Source: Candidatus Rifleibacteriota bacterium (GTDB taxonomy: Bacteria > Riflebacteria > Ozemobacteria > Ozemobacterales > Ozemobacteraceae). From it: a DNA stretch of 32,225 bases. The stretch covers positions 1 to 32,225 of the forward strand of contig JAKQOH010000219.1 in assembly GCA_029565415.1 (NCBI GenBank). Reading direction: 5' to 3'. A model generated the notes under the pieces. The model was not told the DNA's origin and ran no database searches. It worked only from the letters and a program-made list of their open reading frames with translations. Made by a program: the position numbers and the translations under genes. Shown here piece after piece: positions 22,324 to 30,571 of the stretch; the stretch's first letter is position 1, and each line of letters begins with the position of its first letter.

Positions 22324-25110
22324 TTACTGACCGTTCGTGTTGGTTCTCTCGGACTCGTCGCGGATCGTGCGCTCCTGGAAGCTCATATCCTTGACGGTGA
22401 CGTTGAAGCTCATCTGCTGCTTGTTGGCCTCGAAGTCTTCGGCAAGATACTCGACCCGGTATTTTCCGGGGTTCCGGAAGATGTGATAGAACTTGATCAC
22501 CGGTTCGGTCTTGTCGTTGCGCTCGAAGCGCTCGCGCGGCACGACGCGCTCGATCTTGTCGCTCTTGTTGCCGGTGGCGTCCTCGAGCGGTTCGAACTTG
22601 TCGGTCGGGTTGCCGTTGGCATCGAGTTCGCGGATCTGGAGGCGCTGATAGGCGATGCCGCGGCCGGGATAGAAGCGGTCGATGTTGTCGTAGGCCTGGG
22701 CGGTCACGTTGAGGCGCGTATCCTCGAAGATGACCTTGTCATCGAGCTTCAGCTGTTTGTTCAGCGGATCATCGACCGGGTTGCCGTTCTTGTCGACGAC
22801 CTGCCACTGTTTGTTGGCCATGTCGTTTTCGGCATACTCACCGCCGGGCACCTGGACCTTGGAGCCGCTGTCCTGGATCGAGATCTCGCGATCGCTGGGG
22901 ATCTCGTCGGACGGGGGAACGCCGACCTTCATGTCGTTGCCGCTGCGGGAGTCGGAGATCTCGACCTCGGTCACCGGCTTGGCGCCCTCACCGCCGTCGT
23001 TCACCTTCAGGAAGCCGACCTGGTTGGTGGTGTTGCCGCAGCAGTCGGCCATGTCGACCTTGAACATCAGGTCGGGAACCTTCTGCATCCAGGTGTCGCC
23101 GTACTTCTTGATGAAGTTCGAGTTGGTCCCGGCCACCTGCAGCTCGTCCGGAACGCCCGCGTCTTCCGCAGAGCCGGCGCGCTTCCAGCGTCCATCCGGG
23201 CCGAGAACGAAGTTCTGGGCATCCTTGGCCATCTGGCCGCCGACCATCTTCGCGGCGCCGCCGGCATCCCACTCGAGGGAGGTGGTGGCGTAATGCTTGG
23301 GCAGCAGCACGCGCGGACCGGGCACGAACCAGGAGCCGGTCTTGACGGTCTGGCCGTCGACCGTGGCGGTCGTCTCGTTGTGAATGCCGTCGATCTTCTC
23401 GAACTCGATCGGGCCGACGCAGTACCGGCCGCCGTCCTTGAACTCGATGTAGGAGAAGCGGTTGACCTCGAGCATGCCGGTCGCATTGAGGTGGTCGACG
23501 AAGGCGCGCATGTCGGCGGCGGCCTTCTTGCCGGTATCGCCAAGGGCTTCATACTCGCCGATCATCATCGCCAGCTCGGGCACCTTGGCCTCGAGACCTT
23601 CATTCTTGGTGTTCTTGGCCTTGTTGATCCAGCCGTTCAGCAGCTTGGTCTTGAGCAGGCCGCTGTTGCGCTCGTCGAGGATGAAGTAGGCAAGACCGCG
23701 GATCCAGGGGGTGAGGTTCTTGGTCGAGTAGGCATTCGCGTACCGGGCCTTGATGAACTCCTCGACGTCCTTTTCGGAACGGCCCTTCCAGTTCGGATCG
23801 ACGTTCTTGTAGTAGTAGTACTCTTCCGCCTTCTTGGCCGGCCCGAGGTAGGGGCCGTACACGACGGTCTCGTCGAGCTTGACCGGGTTCTCGGAAACCT
23901 TGATCCGATCCCATTTCTGTTCCTGCTCGTTCCAGTTCATGCGATAGGTCGGGGGCAGGTAGACGAAGTACAGGAACGGCTCGGACGTCGGGTCGTCGCG
24001 GTTGTAAGACGGGTTGTCGAGCTTGTACAGGTCCATGTTGCCGCACTCGTAGTTGAGGCTGGCCTTGAGCCGGTCGGAAGAGGCGGCGGCATTCGGGTTG
24101 TCGTCTTCATACTCGAAGGCGATGCCCTTGCAGGGCTCCCATTTGTTGGTGGCCTTGTTGTAGACCTTCTCGACGAAGGCGCCGGTGTTGCCGCTGTACA
24201 GCTTCACCTCGGTGCCCTTCACGCTGGGTTCGGAATAATCCTCGACGTAGACGCGGTTGAACGCCGAGAACTCGTCGCCACCATCGGTGTTCTTGAGCTT
24301 CCAGCCGTCGGGACTCGCATTGACGGCCTTCTTGGTTTCCCATCCGCTGGGCTCGGCATCGAGCTTGGCCTCGGGAATGGCCGCCGGATCGATCACGGAG
24401 ATATCGGCGTTGCCATGGTAGCCCTCGGCGGTGCCGACGACGGTCGGATTCACGGCGGCGCGCTCGTAGGTCATGAGCATGCCGACTTCCTGGAGAACCG
24501 TCGAGCCGCGGGTGTCGGCGTCACCGGAAATACCGGAGTCGAACGGTTTCTTGTGGGCATTGGGATACACCTTGGGATCCCAGGTCTTGTCGCCCGTGCC
24601 GTTCACGATGTTCTTCATGTATTCGATGGCGCGTTCGGAGCCGGAAGCCTTGTAGAACGGCGTCCAGACTTCGCCGCCCGAGGTGCCGTTCGTGCCGCCG
24701 CCCTTGCCTTCCTCACCGGCGTCCTCGAACGTCCACTTGTAGTTGACGTTGCGGTAGGCATACCACTTCCCCGACGAAACCTCTTTGACGAGGTAGGGAT
24801 ACTTGTCTTTCGTGTTGCCGGTATTGCGGAAAATACGCACGTTGTCCTTGATCTTGTTGTCGAAGCCGCGCACGACCGGATCCGGCTCCATCATCGGAAC
24901 CCACATGCCGATCTGGGACTCGGGTTTCTCGATCATATCGGGAATCCGCCGGATTTCGTTCTGCGGAATCGACATGATGCCGGTCACCACTTTCGTCCGG
25001 TCATTGATGTCATACCGGGAATCGGTCGCCACTGTGCTGACATCCGCCGCAAAGACGGTGCTCCCCCAAACGAGAGCTGCCGCGAGGAATCCCCACATCC
25101 GTTTCTCCAT
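22324..25110 (-). CDS. Large exported protein of unknown function (928 residues)
   Basis: I do not recognise this family. The ATG at 25110 is chosen because AGGAGG lies just upstream and residues 1-22 then form a clean signal peptide (MEKRMWGFLAAALVWGSTVFAA). The mature protein is hydrophilic, rich in Asp, Asn, Lys and Tyr, with no membrane helices. It contains acidic DxDxN-type stretches (NDRTKVV, ISGDADTRG, YEDDNPNA) that could bind calcium, one vicinal Cys pair (ADCCGN, about residue 690), and a C-terminal beta-rich region ending in KFYHIFRNPGKYRVEYLAED, reminiscent of Ig-like or PKD-type domains. It follows the TPR gene by 32 bases and is closed by a terminator. A surface or envelope role is inferred. 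Confidence 0.75.
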   Translation of the reverse strand: MEKRMWGFLAAALVWGSTVFAADVSTVATDSRYDINDRTKVVTGIMSIPQNEIRRIPDMIEKPESQIGMWVPMMEPDPVVRGFDNKIKDNVRIFRNTGNTKDKYPYLVKEVSSGKWYAYRNVNYKWTFEDAGEEGKGGGTNGTSGGEVWTPFYKASGSERAIEYMKNIVNGTGDKTWDPKVYPNAHKKPFDSGISGDADTRGSTVLQEVGMLMTYERAAVNPTVVGTAEGYHGNADISVIDPAAIPEAKLDAEPSGWETKKAVNASPDGWKLKNTDGGDEFSAFNRVYVEDYSEPSVKGTEVKLYSGNTGAFVEKVYNKATNKWEPCKGIAFEYEDDNPNAAASSDRLKASLNYECGNMDLYKLDNPSYNRDDPTSEPFLYFVYLPPTYRMNWNEQEQKWDRIKVSENPVKLDETVVYGPYLGPAKKAEEYYYYKNVDPNWKGRSEKDVEEFIKARYANAYSTKNLTPWIRGLAYFILDERNSGLLKTKLLNGWINKAKNTKNEGLEAKVPELAMMIGEYEALGDTGKKAAADMRAFVDHLNATGMLEVNRFSYIEFKDGGRYCVGPIEFEKIDGIHNETTATVDGQTVKTGSWFVPGPRVLLPKHYATTSLEWDAGGAAKMVGGQMAKDAQNFVLGPDGRWKRAGSAEDAGVPDELQVAGTNSNFIKKYGDTWMQKVPDLMFKVDMADCCGNTTNQVGFLKVNDGGEGAKPVTEVEISDSRSGNDMKVGVPPSDEIPSDREISIQDSGSKVQVPGGEYAENDMANKQWQVVDKNGNPVDDPLNKQLKLDDKVIFEDTRLNVTAQAYDNIDRFYPGRGIAYQRLQIRELDANGNPTDKFEPLEDATGNKSDKIERVVPRERFERNDKTEPVIKFYHIFRNPGKYRVEYLAEDFEANKQQMSFNVTVKDMSFQERTIRDESERTNTNGQ

Positions 25111-25142
25111 ATATCCTCCTTTAGGATTGTAGTCCTGTCTGG

Positions 25143-26666
25143 TCATCGAACGACCGAGTCGATCGCCTTCTGGAGCTTTCTGTCGACATCGAGCAGTTCC
25201 TCGATGCCGGCGACCTGGGCCTGGATCTCCGTGGCATGCCGGTATTTCGGGTTGATCGCGAGAATCTCCTTGTAGAGCCGGTATGCCTGTTTCACGTCTT
25301 TGTAGGGCAGGTATTCGAGCTTGTCCGACGGGTTCTCGTTCGAGAAGTTGTTCCCGGGGAACTTGTTTCCGACGGCGGCGAAAATATTCGCCAGTTGATA
25401 TTTCACGTCGAGCATCTGCGGCCCATAATACGCGGCCGTATTGTATTCCAGCATCGCGTCGTCGATCCGGCGCCGCATTTCCATATAGAGTCCATTATAA
25501 TAATGGCACCAGGGGTTTTCGGGCTCGAGGGCAAGAGCCGCGTCCAGATGTTTTTTCGCCGAGAAGTCCATGATGCGCGGCAGGTAGATGTCGACGAGGC
25601 CCAGGTGATACTTGGCCCGCGCCGGGTCGAGGCCGATCGCGACCTCGTAGAAATGGATCGCCTCGTCGATGCGGCCGACGTTCTTCAGACCGCCGGCGAA
25701 CTTGTAGACGGCCTCGGAGTTCTGCTGAGCCACGTCATAGGCGGCCGCATAGGCATCGAGCGCCTTGTGCATCTCGGAAAGCCCGGTGTAGGCGTCCCCG
25801 ATGCCCCACAGGATGCGCAGCTCGCCGTCCTTGATCTTGCGGGCCTTCTCGAACCACTCGATCGCCTTCTTGTACTCGCCGCGCAGCAGGAGCAGTTCGC
25901 CCATCGCGACGTGCGCCGGGTAACTCTGGGCGTTCGCCTTGAGAGCTGCGTTCAAGGCCTCTTCGGCAACCTTGAAATCGTATTTCTTCGCATTCGTCGC
26001 CGCCCGGCCGAGCACCACCCACCGGTCGTGGTTCATCGCCGCGTCGCCGACCGACTTGCGGACCGCTTCCATCAGGGTCTTGGCCTTGTCGAACCAGGGC
26101 TCGCCGTATTCGACCATCGCCCGGGCCGCCACATCCATCAGATCGACGTTTCCGGGCTCGGCCTCGACCGCCCCCGAGAACTCCTGCACGGCATACAGCA
26201 GCCGGCCTTCCTCGAGATACGCCGAGCCGCGCCGGTAGAGTTCCTGGGCTTTTTCCGACTTCACGGAGGCCAGCTTGTATTTGTCCATCAGCTTCGCGTC
26301 GGGGGCGACGGCGGGGCTTTCGGGAGCCTTCGCGGCGGCACCGGCGCCGGGGGCCGCGGTTCCCTGGATATGGGTGCGGTGATCGGCCGCGCGCTTGAAA
26401 GCGTCGTCAGCCCGGGTCTTCCAGCCGCCCTTCGCCAGGGCTTCACCGAATCCCTGCCAGAGATCGGCCGCGATCTTGTGGTCGTTCTTGACGGCATCTT
26501 TGTTTTCGACGAGGATCGCTTTGTATACCTCGGCGGATTCTTTGAATTTTCCCTGGTCATACAGGGACTTCGCCTTCGCCGTCTGGTCCTCCAGCGGACC
26601 GGCCCATCCGGCGACACTCAGGCACAGCACAGCTCCAAGGGCGAGCACTCCTCGAACGGATCTCAT
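25143..26666 (-). CDS. Exported TPR-repeat protein
   Basis: A 507-residue protein with a signal peptide (1-22) and TPR units. One lies near the N-terminus (AKSLYDQGKFKESAEVYKAIL). After an Ala/Pro linker (about 97-125) come six or more: AQELYRRGSAYLEEGRLLYAV, AMGELLLLRGEYKKAIEWFEKA, GIGDAYTGLSEMHKALDAY, AGGLKNVGRIDEAIHFYEVAI, LDAALALEPENPWCHYYNGL and YKEILAINPKYRHATEI. TPRs scaffold protein complexes, so it may assemble the exported partners encoded beside it. It overlaps the upstream propeller gene by ATGA, with GGAGG about 10 bases before its start. Confidence 0.87.
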   Translation of the reverse strand: MRSVRGVLALGAVLCLSVAGWAGPLEDQTAKAKSLYDQGKFKESAEVYKAILVENKDAVKNDHKIAADLWQGFGEALAKGGWKTRADDAFKRAADHRTHIQGTAAPGAGAAAKAPESPAVAPDAKLMDKYKLASVKSEKAQELYRRGSAYLEEGRLLYAVQEFSGAVEAEPGNVDLMDVAARAMVEYGEPWFDKAKTLMEAVRKSVGDAAMNHDRWVVLGRAATNAKKYDFKVAEEALNAALKANAQSYPAHVAMGELLLLRGEYKKAIEWFEKARKIKDGELRILWGIGDAYTGLSEMHKALDAYAAAYDVAQQNSEAVYKFAGGLKNVGRIDEAIHFYEVAIGLDPARAKYHLGLVDIYLPRIMDFSAKKHLDAALALEPENPWCHYYNGLYMEMRRRIDDAMLEYNTAAYYGPQMLDVKYQLANIFAAVGNKFPGNNFSNENPSDKLEYLPYKDVKQAYRLYKEILAINPKYRHATEIQAQVAGIEELLDVDRKLQKAIDSVVR

Positions 26667-27700
26667 CTCGAACGACCTCCAGTCTGGGGTTTGTCTTTCC
26701 GATACTCGAATATCTTACTCCACCGGCCGTCGTTTTCACGCAGCCAGATCGCACCCATGTCCGTGCCGGCCACGAGCGCCGACTTCCATACGCCAAGGGC
26801 GGTGAACGCCGCGTCCCCCGCTTCCCGGCAGTCGGGAACCGCCCGCCCGGTCGCGGGATCGACGCGGAACAGTCCCTGCTCGGTCGCGACCCAGAGCGAG
26901 CCGTTGTGTTCCTGGAGCGCATGAACCTGGGGGGCCACGTCGGGGATGCGCACATACTGCGGCCGCTTCCGCGGCAGTGCCGGGGGGTTGCGGCGTATCA
27001 GCCCGCCCGAACCGGTGCCGATCCAGAGCGTGCCGGCGCACGAGGCCAGGACGTTCACGTTTCCGTCCGTCCATGGCGACTCGGGAAGCTCGACCCGGTC
27101 GATGCTTCCCGCCCGGTCGAGACGGGCAATGCCGTCCCAGGTCGCCAGCCAGATGCCGCCGTCTCCGTCGGGAACGGCGTCGTTCACCCAGGAACTCGGA
27201 AGTCCGTCACTCTCCGTCAGATGCTTCCAGTCGCCTTTTTCGGCGAGGAAGACCCCCTCACCTACCGCCCCGAGCAGAAATCTTCCGTCATTCGTCCGGA
27301 TGAACGCATGAAAATGCCGTGATCCCGGCTCGTTTCCGGGAATCAGGGGGGATGAGCTGCGGCGGGCCACATCGAACCGGAACGCCCCGCCCCCCGCCGT
27401 CGCGGCGAGCAGCGAGCCGTCGGCATCGATCACCAGTTTGCTGATGCGGCCGTCGGGAATGGCCTCCGGAACCGAGGCGATCCGTTCCCACGCGCTGCCG
27501 TCGAACACGAGCAGGCCGGCCCCGAAGGTTCCGGCCCAGAGGCGGCCGGCGCGATCCTCGGCGAAGGATCGCACGACGCAGTCATACCCGGTTTTCTTCC
27601 ATACCGACCCTACGCTTTTCAAAGAGCCGAGCGCGTATCCATGACCGCACCAGGCGGTGAGAACCAGAGTCAGGGCTATGAAGATCGACCTTCGGATCAT
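26663..27700 (-). CDS. Exported beta-propeller protein
   Basis: A 345-residue protein with a signal peptide (1-23) and Reg_prop-like blades: VVRSFAEDRAGRLWAGTFGAG, ISKLVIDADGSLLAATAGGG, WVNDAVPDGDGGIWLATWDG, VNVLASCAGTLWIGTGSGG, VHALQEHNGSLWVATEQG and FTALGVWKSALVAGTDMGA. No signalling domain is attached. It is the first gene of a three-gene unit (propeller, TPR, 928-residue protein) and overlaps the TPR gene by four bases. No strong Shine-Dalgarno site is seen before the ATG, so the start is slightly uncertain. Confidence 0.82.
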   Translation of the reverse strand: MIRRSIFIALTLVLTAWCGHGYALGSLKSVGSVWKKTGYDCVVRSFAEDRAGRLWAGTFGAGLLVFDGSAWERIASVPEAIPDGRISKLVIDADGSLLAATAGGGAFRFDVARRSSSPLIPGNEPGSRHFHAFIRTNDGRFLLGAVGEGVFLAEKGDWKHLTESDGLPSSWVNDAVPDGDGGIWLATWDGIARLDRAGSIDRVELPESPWTDGNVNVLASCAGTLWIGTGSGGLIRRNPPALPRKRPQYVRIPDVAPQVHALQEHNGSLWVATEQGLFRVDPATGRAVPDCREAGDAAFTALGVWKSALVAGTDMGAIWLRENDGRWSKIFEYRKDKPQTGGRSR

Positions 27701-27752
27701 GATTCGATCGAGAGACGCGTACCACCGGCAATCCGTTCACGAAACATTCCGC

Positions 27753-27773
27753 GGCGGCCGGTCGTCGGCCGCC
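27753..27773 (-). other. GC-rich hairpin after floA
   Basis: GGCGGCCG (27753-27760) pairs with CGGCCGCC (27766-27773) around a 5-base loop, just past the floA stop. The minus strand has no T-run after it, so it is at best a weak or Rho-assisted terminator or an mRNA end stabiliser. Confidence 0.4.
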
Positions 27774-27775
27774 TC

Positions 27776-28711
27776 TCAGGCATGGGCCGTCCCCGGACGG
27801 GGCGTCTTTCGAGGTTTGCGGGCCACGAGGAGCTTGCCGTCGCGATAACTGGCGGCGAGGGCCTTGGGAACGCGCATTTCGGCTTCGACGAGCCGGGCTT
27901 TCATCTCCTGCTCGATCGCCTTGTTCTCCTGGAGCTGGGCGACGGCGAGGGCGCGGCGGCCTTCGGCCTTGGCCTGGGCGACCTTCTTGTCGGCCTCGGC
28001 CTGGTCGGTCTGGAGCATGGCGCCGATGTTGCGGCCGACGTCGATATCGGCGATGTCGAACGAGACGATGCTGAACGCGGTTCCGGCGTCGAGACCTGCA
28101 TCCATGATGCGCTGGGTGATGATCTCGGGCCGCTTGAGCACGTCGGTGTGGGTATCGACCGAGCCGATCGCCGAGACGATGCCTTCGGCGACGCGCGCCA
28201 GGACGGTTTCCTCCCCGGCGCCGCCGACCATGGTTTCGAGGTTGGCGCGCACCGTGATCTTGGTGCGGGCGATGACTTCGATGCCGTTCTTGGCCATGCC
28301 GGAGACATCCCCGGTGGAAATGACCCGGGGCTCGACGCTCATGCGGACGGCGTCGAGAACGTCGCGGCCGGCGAGATCGATGGCGGCGGCCCGCTCGAAG
28401 GAGAGGTTGAGATGGGCGCGGCCGGCGGCGATGAGGGCGTTGATCACGCTGTTGATGTCACCGCCGGAAAGGAAATGCGCCTCGAGGCGGTCGAGGTAGA
28501 CCGAAAGGCCGGCTTTCGAGCCCCGGATGTAGGTGTCGACGATCATGTCGCTGGGCACCTTGCGCAGCCCCATCGCGATGAGGCTGACGGGGCTCGCGGG
28601 GACTCCCGCGGAGAGGCAGCGGATCCAGGTGCCGAACGGGAAAAACGACAGAACGACGAAAAAGACGAGAATCGCGAGTCCGACGAGCCCGGCAACGATC
28701 AGATTACCCAT
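27776..28711 (-). CDS. floA: Flotillin-like protein FloA
   Basis: A 311-residue SPFH-family membrane-microdomain scaffold (UPF0365/YqfA type). A single hydrophobic hairpin (about 5-28) anchors it to the inner membrane. Then come the family's PVSLIAMGLRKVPSDMIVDTYI, the SPFH core with VISTGDVSGMAKNGIEVIARTKITVRANLETMVGGAGEETVLARVAEGIV, and an Ala/Glu-rich coiled-coil tail (EADKKVAQAKAEGRRALAVAQLQENKAIEQEMKARLVEAEMRVP). The length is typical (about 310-330). A near-consensus sigma-70 promoter lies upstream, and GAGGAACAGGTGAA provides the ribosome site. NfeD, the frequent partner, is not seen here. Confidence 0.95.
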   Translation of the reverse strand: MGNLIVAGLVGLAILVFFVVLSFFPFGTWIRCLSAGVPASPVSLIAMGLRKVPSDMIVDTYIRGSKAGLSVYLDRLEAHFLSGGDINSVINALIAAGRAHLNLSFERAAAIDLAGRDVLDAVRMSVEPRVISTGDVSGMAKNGIEVIARTKITVRANLETMVGGAGEETVLARVAEGIVSAIGSVDTHTDVLKRPEIITQRIMDAGLDAGTAFSIVSFDIADIDVGRNIGAMLQTDQAEADKKVAQAKAEGRRALAVAQLQENKAIEQEMKARLVEAEMRVPKALAASYRDGKLLVARKPRKTPRPGTAHA

Positions 28712-28746
28712 TTCACCTGTTCCTCTCCTCGTGGAGTTCTCCAGAC

Positions 28747-28775
28747 ATGCTAGCGGGCTCGGGCGTCGGTGTCAA
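28747..28775 (-). promoter_or_regulatory. floA promoter
   Basis: On the minus strand, perfect -35 TTGACA (28770-28775), a 17-base spacer and TAGCAT (28747-28752, four of six to consensus) lie 35-64 bases upstream of the floA ATG. Confidence 0.65.
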
Positions 28776-28842
28776 ATTCCTTGCGGGGTACCCCTGGTCT
28801 CCAATTCAAGATTATGGCGGCTGTTTCGGAAAAGTTTCAGGG

Positions 28843-28873
28843 AAAAAAAATCGGCCGGTTCACTCCGGCCGAT
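28843..28873 (-). terminator. Rho-independent terminator
   Basis: ATCGGCCGG and CCGGCCGAT (28850-28858 with 28865-28873) form a perfect 9-bp stem. On the minus strand eight T residues follow. It ends the two-gene unit 30321-28901 and isolates floA. Confidence 0.9.
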
Positions 28874-28900
28874 CGTTTTAGCGGAAAGGGGTTTCCCGGG

Positions 28901-29473
28901 TCACTCCTGGAGCTGTTCCTCGAGGTCGCGCAGCTTCGCGGCGGCGATCTGGTCATCGGGATTGCGGTTGATGGCCTGCTGGAGGCGGTCGACCTCGTTG
29001 CGGCCATACCGGATGAGCCGCTTGAGCACGTCGATATCGCGGGAGATCAACTGATCGTCGTTCGGCAACTGGGTCGCATGGGCGAGGTCGTTGAACGCCT
29101 TGCGGTATCGGGCTTTTTCGAAGAAAATCTGTCCCGAAAGCTTGAAGATGCCGAAATTCGTCGGGTCATACCATTTGGCCCGGTCGAGCCGCCGCAGGGC
29201 ATCGTCATAACTGCCGGTGTAGTAGTCGCGTGTCGCGGTCGTCAGGTAGGTGCGGGCACGGGTCGCGCTCAGCACGAGATCGCGGGACTTCTCGGGGTAA
29301 TCGTTTTCTTCGGGAAGGGTCGTGATGTTCGATTTCGGCTCGGTCGTCACCGGCTTGAGCCCCATCTTGATGTAGGTGAAATCGACGGTCATGCAACTGG
29401 GCACCATCACCACCAGCGTTCCGACCAGCGCCAGGGTGACCAGCAGATACCCGATTTTGGACCAGATGTTCAT
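28901..29473 (-). CDS. Membrane-anchored TPR-like protein
   Basis: A 190-residue protein of unknown function. The ATG at 29473 overlaps the previous stop (ATGA) and has GGAG upstream; longer in-frame starts exist but lie inside the preceding gene. One hydrophobic segment (about 6-29), ending near a Cys (VPSCMTVDF), is either an uncleaved anchor or a lipoprotein-like signal. The rest contains one clear TPR pair (TATRDYYTGSYDDALRRLDRAKWYDP, GQIFFEKARYRKAFNDLAHATQLP) and a helical, heptad-like C-terminal end (AINRNPDDQIAAAKLRDLEEQLQE). It probably acts with the exported protein encoded before it. Confidence 0.7.
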   Translation of the reverse strand: MNIWSKIGYLLVTLALVGTLVVMVPSCMTVDFTYIKMGLKPVTTEPKSNITTLPEENDYPEKSRDLVLSATRARTYLTTATRDYYTGSYDDALRRLDRAKWYDPTNFGIFKLSGQIFFEKARYRKAFNDLAHATQLPNDDQLISRDIDVLKRLIRYGRNEVDRLQQAINRNPDDQIAAAKLRDLEEQLQE

Positions 29474-30321
29474 CTGGGGCTCCATGCTCCCTCGAGATGA
29501 TTCCCGCGATCCCGCAGGTAGGTTTGCCATTCATTGACAACGCATAAATCGTACCTGGCAAAGGCAGCGAGTTGGCCGACGGCGATGCCGAGCAGCGCGG
29601 CTTCCCGTTTCACCTCGGGATCCCCGGCCCGGAAGGCGGCTTTCAGCGCTTTCAGGTGGGCCGCAGGCAGGGAAACGCGCTCCATCGACCGGATCTCTGC
29701 ATCGAAGGCCTTCGCCGGCATCGGGGACAGCAGAAGACGCCAGAACGCCCGGGCTTTCCAAAGATCGAGCGCGGCAAGCAGCGTTCCGGAGGCTTTCCCG
29801 CCATGCCGCGCCTTCCAATCCCGGATCCAGCGCAGGGTCAGCATCGGCTCCTCCGCCGCGTCGGGCAGCATGCCGCGCTTCATCAGATGCCCCAGGTCAT
29901 CGGGGGCCAGATCGAGCACGGCCGGCAGGGAAGCGGCCTCGGGGGTCAGCCGGCAGCTCAGCACCAGCCGCTCGACATCCAGCTCCTTCAGATCCGCGTC
30001 GGGAAGCTTCTGGCGCACGTAGGCCAGACCGGTCGTCAGCGATGCCAGCCGCTGCTCCTCCCACGAGCGCCGGATATGTGCAAAACCCGCACGCGACTCG
30101 CTGAGCAGGAGAAAAAAGGTGCTTTCGGGGTGCAGCGCATGGCCCGGCCAGGTCTCGTTGAACCGGGCAAATCCATCCGCCGCTTCCTTCCAGTGTCCCA
30201 GCAGAAATGCCCGTTTCCCGGTCTGGAAAACCTCTTCGGGCGTCACGCCGAACCCCGGCGCCCCCGCCAGCAGGAGCGACACCAGAGCCGCCGCCGCACC
30301 GTTCATCAGCCGTTTCCGCAT
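29470..30321 (-). CDS. Exported helical-repeat protein of unknown function
   Basis: A 283-residue protein I do not recognise by name. The ATG at 30321 is preferred because GGAGAGAC lies upstream and a signal peptide follows (MRKRLMNGAAAALVSLLLAGAPGFG). The next segment, TPEEVFQTGKRAFLLGHWKEAADGFARFNETWPGHALHPESTFFLLLSE, is a YbgF/BamD-like TPR unit; the rest is helical and Leu/Ala-rich, ending in DLCVVNEWQTYLRDRGNHLEGAWSPR. It overlaps the next gene by ATGA. The earlier in-frame start at 30546 would add a Cys-rich, unlikely leader. Confidence 0.65.
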   Translation of the reverse strand: MRKRLMNGAAAALVSLLLAGAPGFGVTPEEVFQTGKRAFLLGHWKEAADGFARFNETWPGHALHPESTFFLLLSESRAGFAHIRRSWEEQRLASLTTGLAYVRQKLPDADLKELDVERLVLSCRLTPEAASLPAVLDLAPDDLGHLMKRGMLPDAAEEPMLTLRWIRDWKARHGGKASGTLLAALDLWKARAFWRLLLSPMPAKAFDAEIRSMERVSLPAAHLKALKAAFRAGDPEVKREAALLGIAVGQLAAFARYDLCVVNEWQTYLRDRGNHLEGAWSPR

Positions 30322-30432
30322 CTGTCTCTCCGCTTCTGCCAACCTGCCCAATACGAGCTGGGGCCTCAATTCCCCCCCTCTATCGGGAAGTTCCTGCGGA
30401 TTGTTTAGAGGCCGTTCAGCGACGGGGAAATG

Positions 30433-30447
30433 GTGCGATATTCGCAC
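30433..30447. promoter_or_regulatory. Palindrome in the leader of the exported-protein pair
   Basis: GTGCGA-TAT-TCGCAC is a perfect 6-3-6 inverted repeat in the 250-base intergenic region (30322-30571), about 110 bases upstream of the start at 30321. It may be an operator. No clear -35/-10 pair was found with confidence. Confidence 0.35.
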
Positions 30448-30571
30448 GCGTTCCGCCCGATCTTTGGCACAAGCACACAAGGTGCATATTTCACACGCCC
30501 ACGAACGAGCAACGACGGGCAGCCGCTCCTCTCGGGGGATTTCCATGGGTTGGAAGCAGGCACGAAGCGGG

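Noticed and set aside
22063..25275. A 1070-codon open frame on the plus strand
   Set aside because: It is antisense to the 928-residue exported protein and TPR genes, which have signal peptides and ribosome sites. Its Val/Gly/His-rich composition is typical of a high-GC antisense frame.
27753..27773. A strong terminator after floA
   Set aside because: The hairpin is stable but no T-run follows on the minus strand, so it is recorded only as a hairpin.
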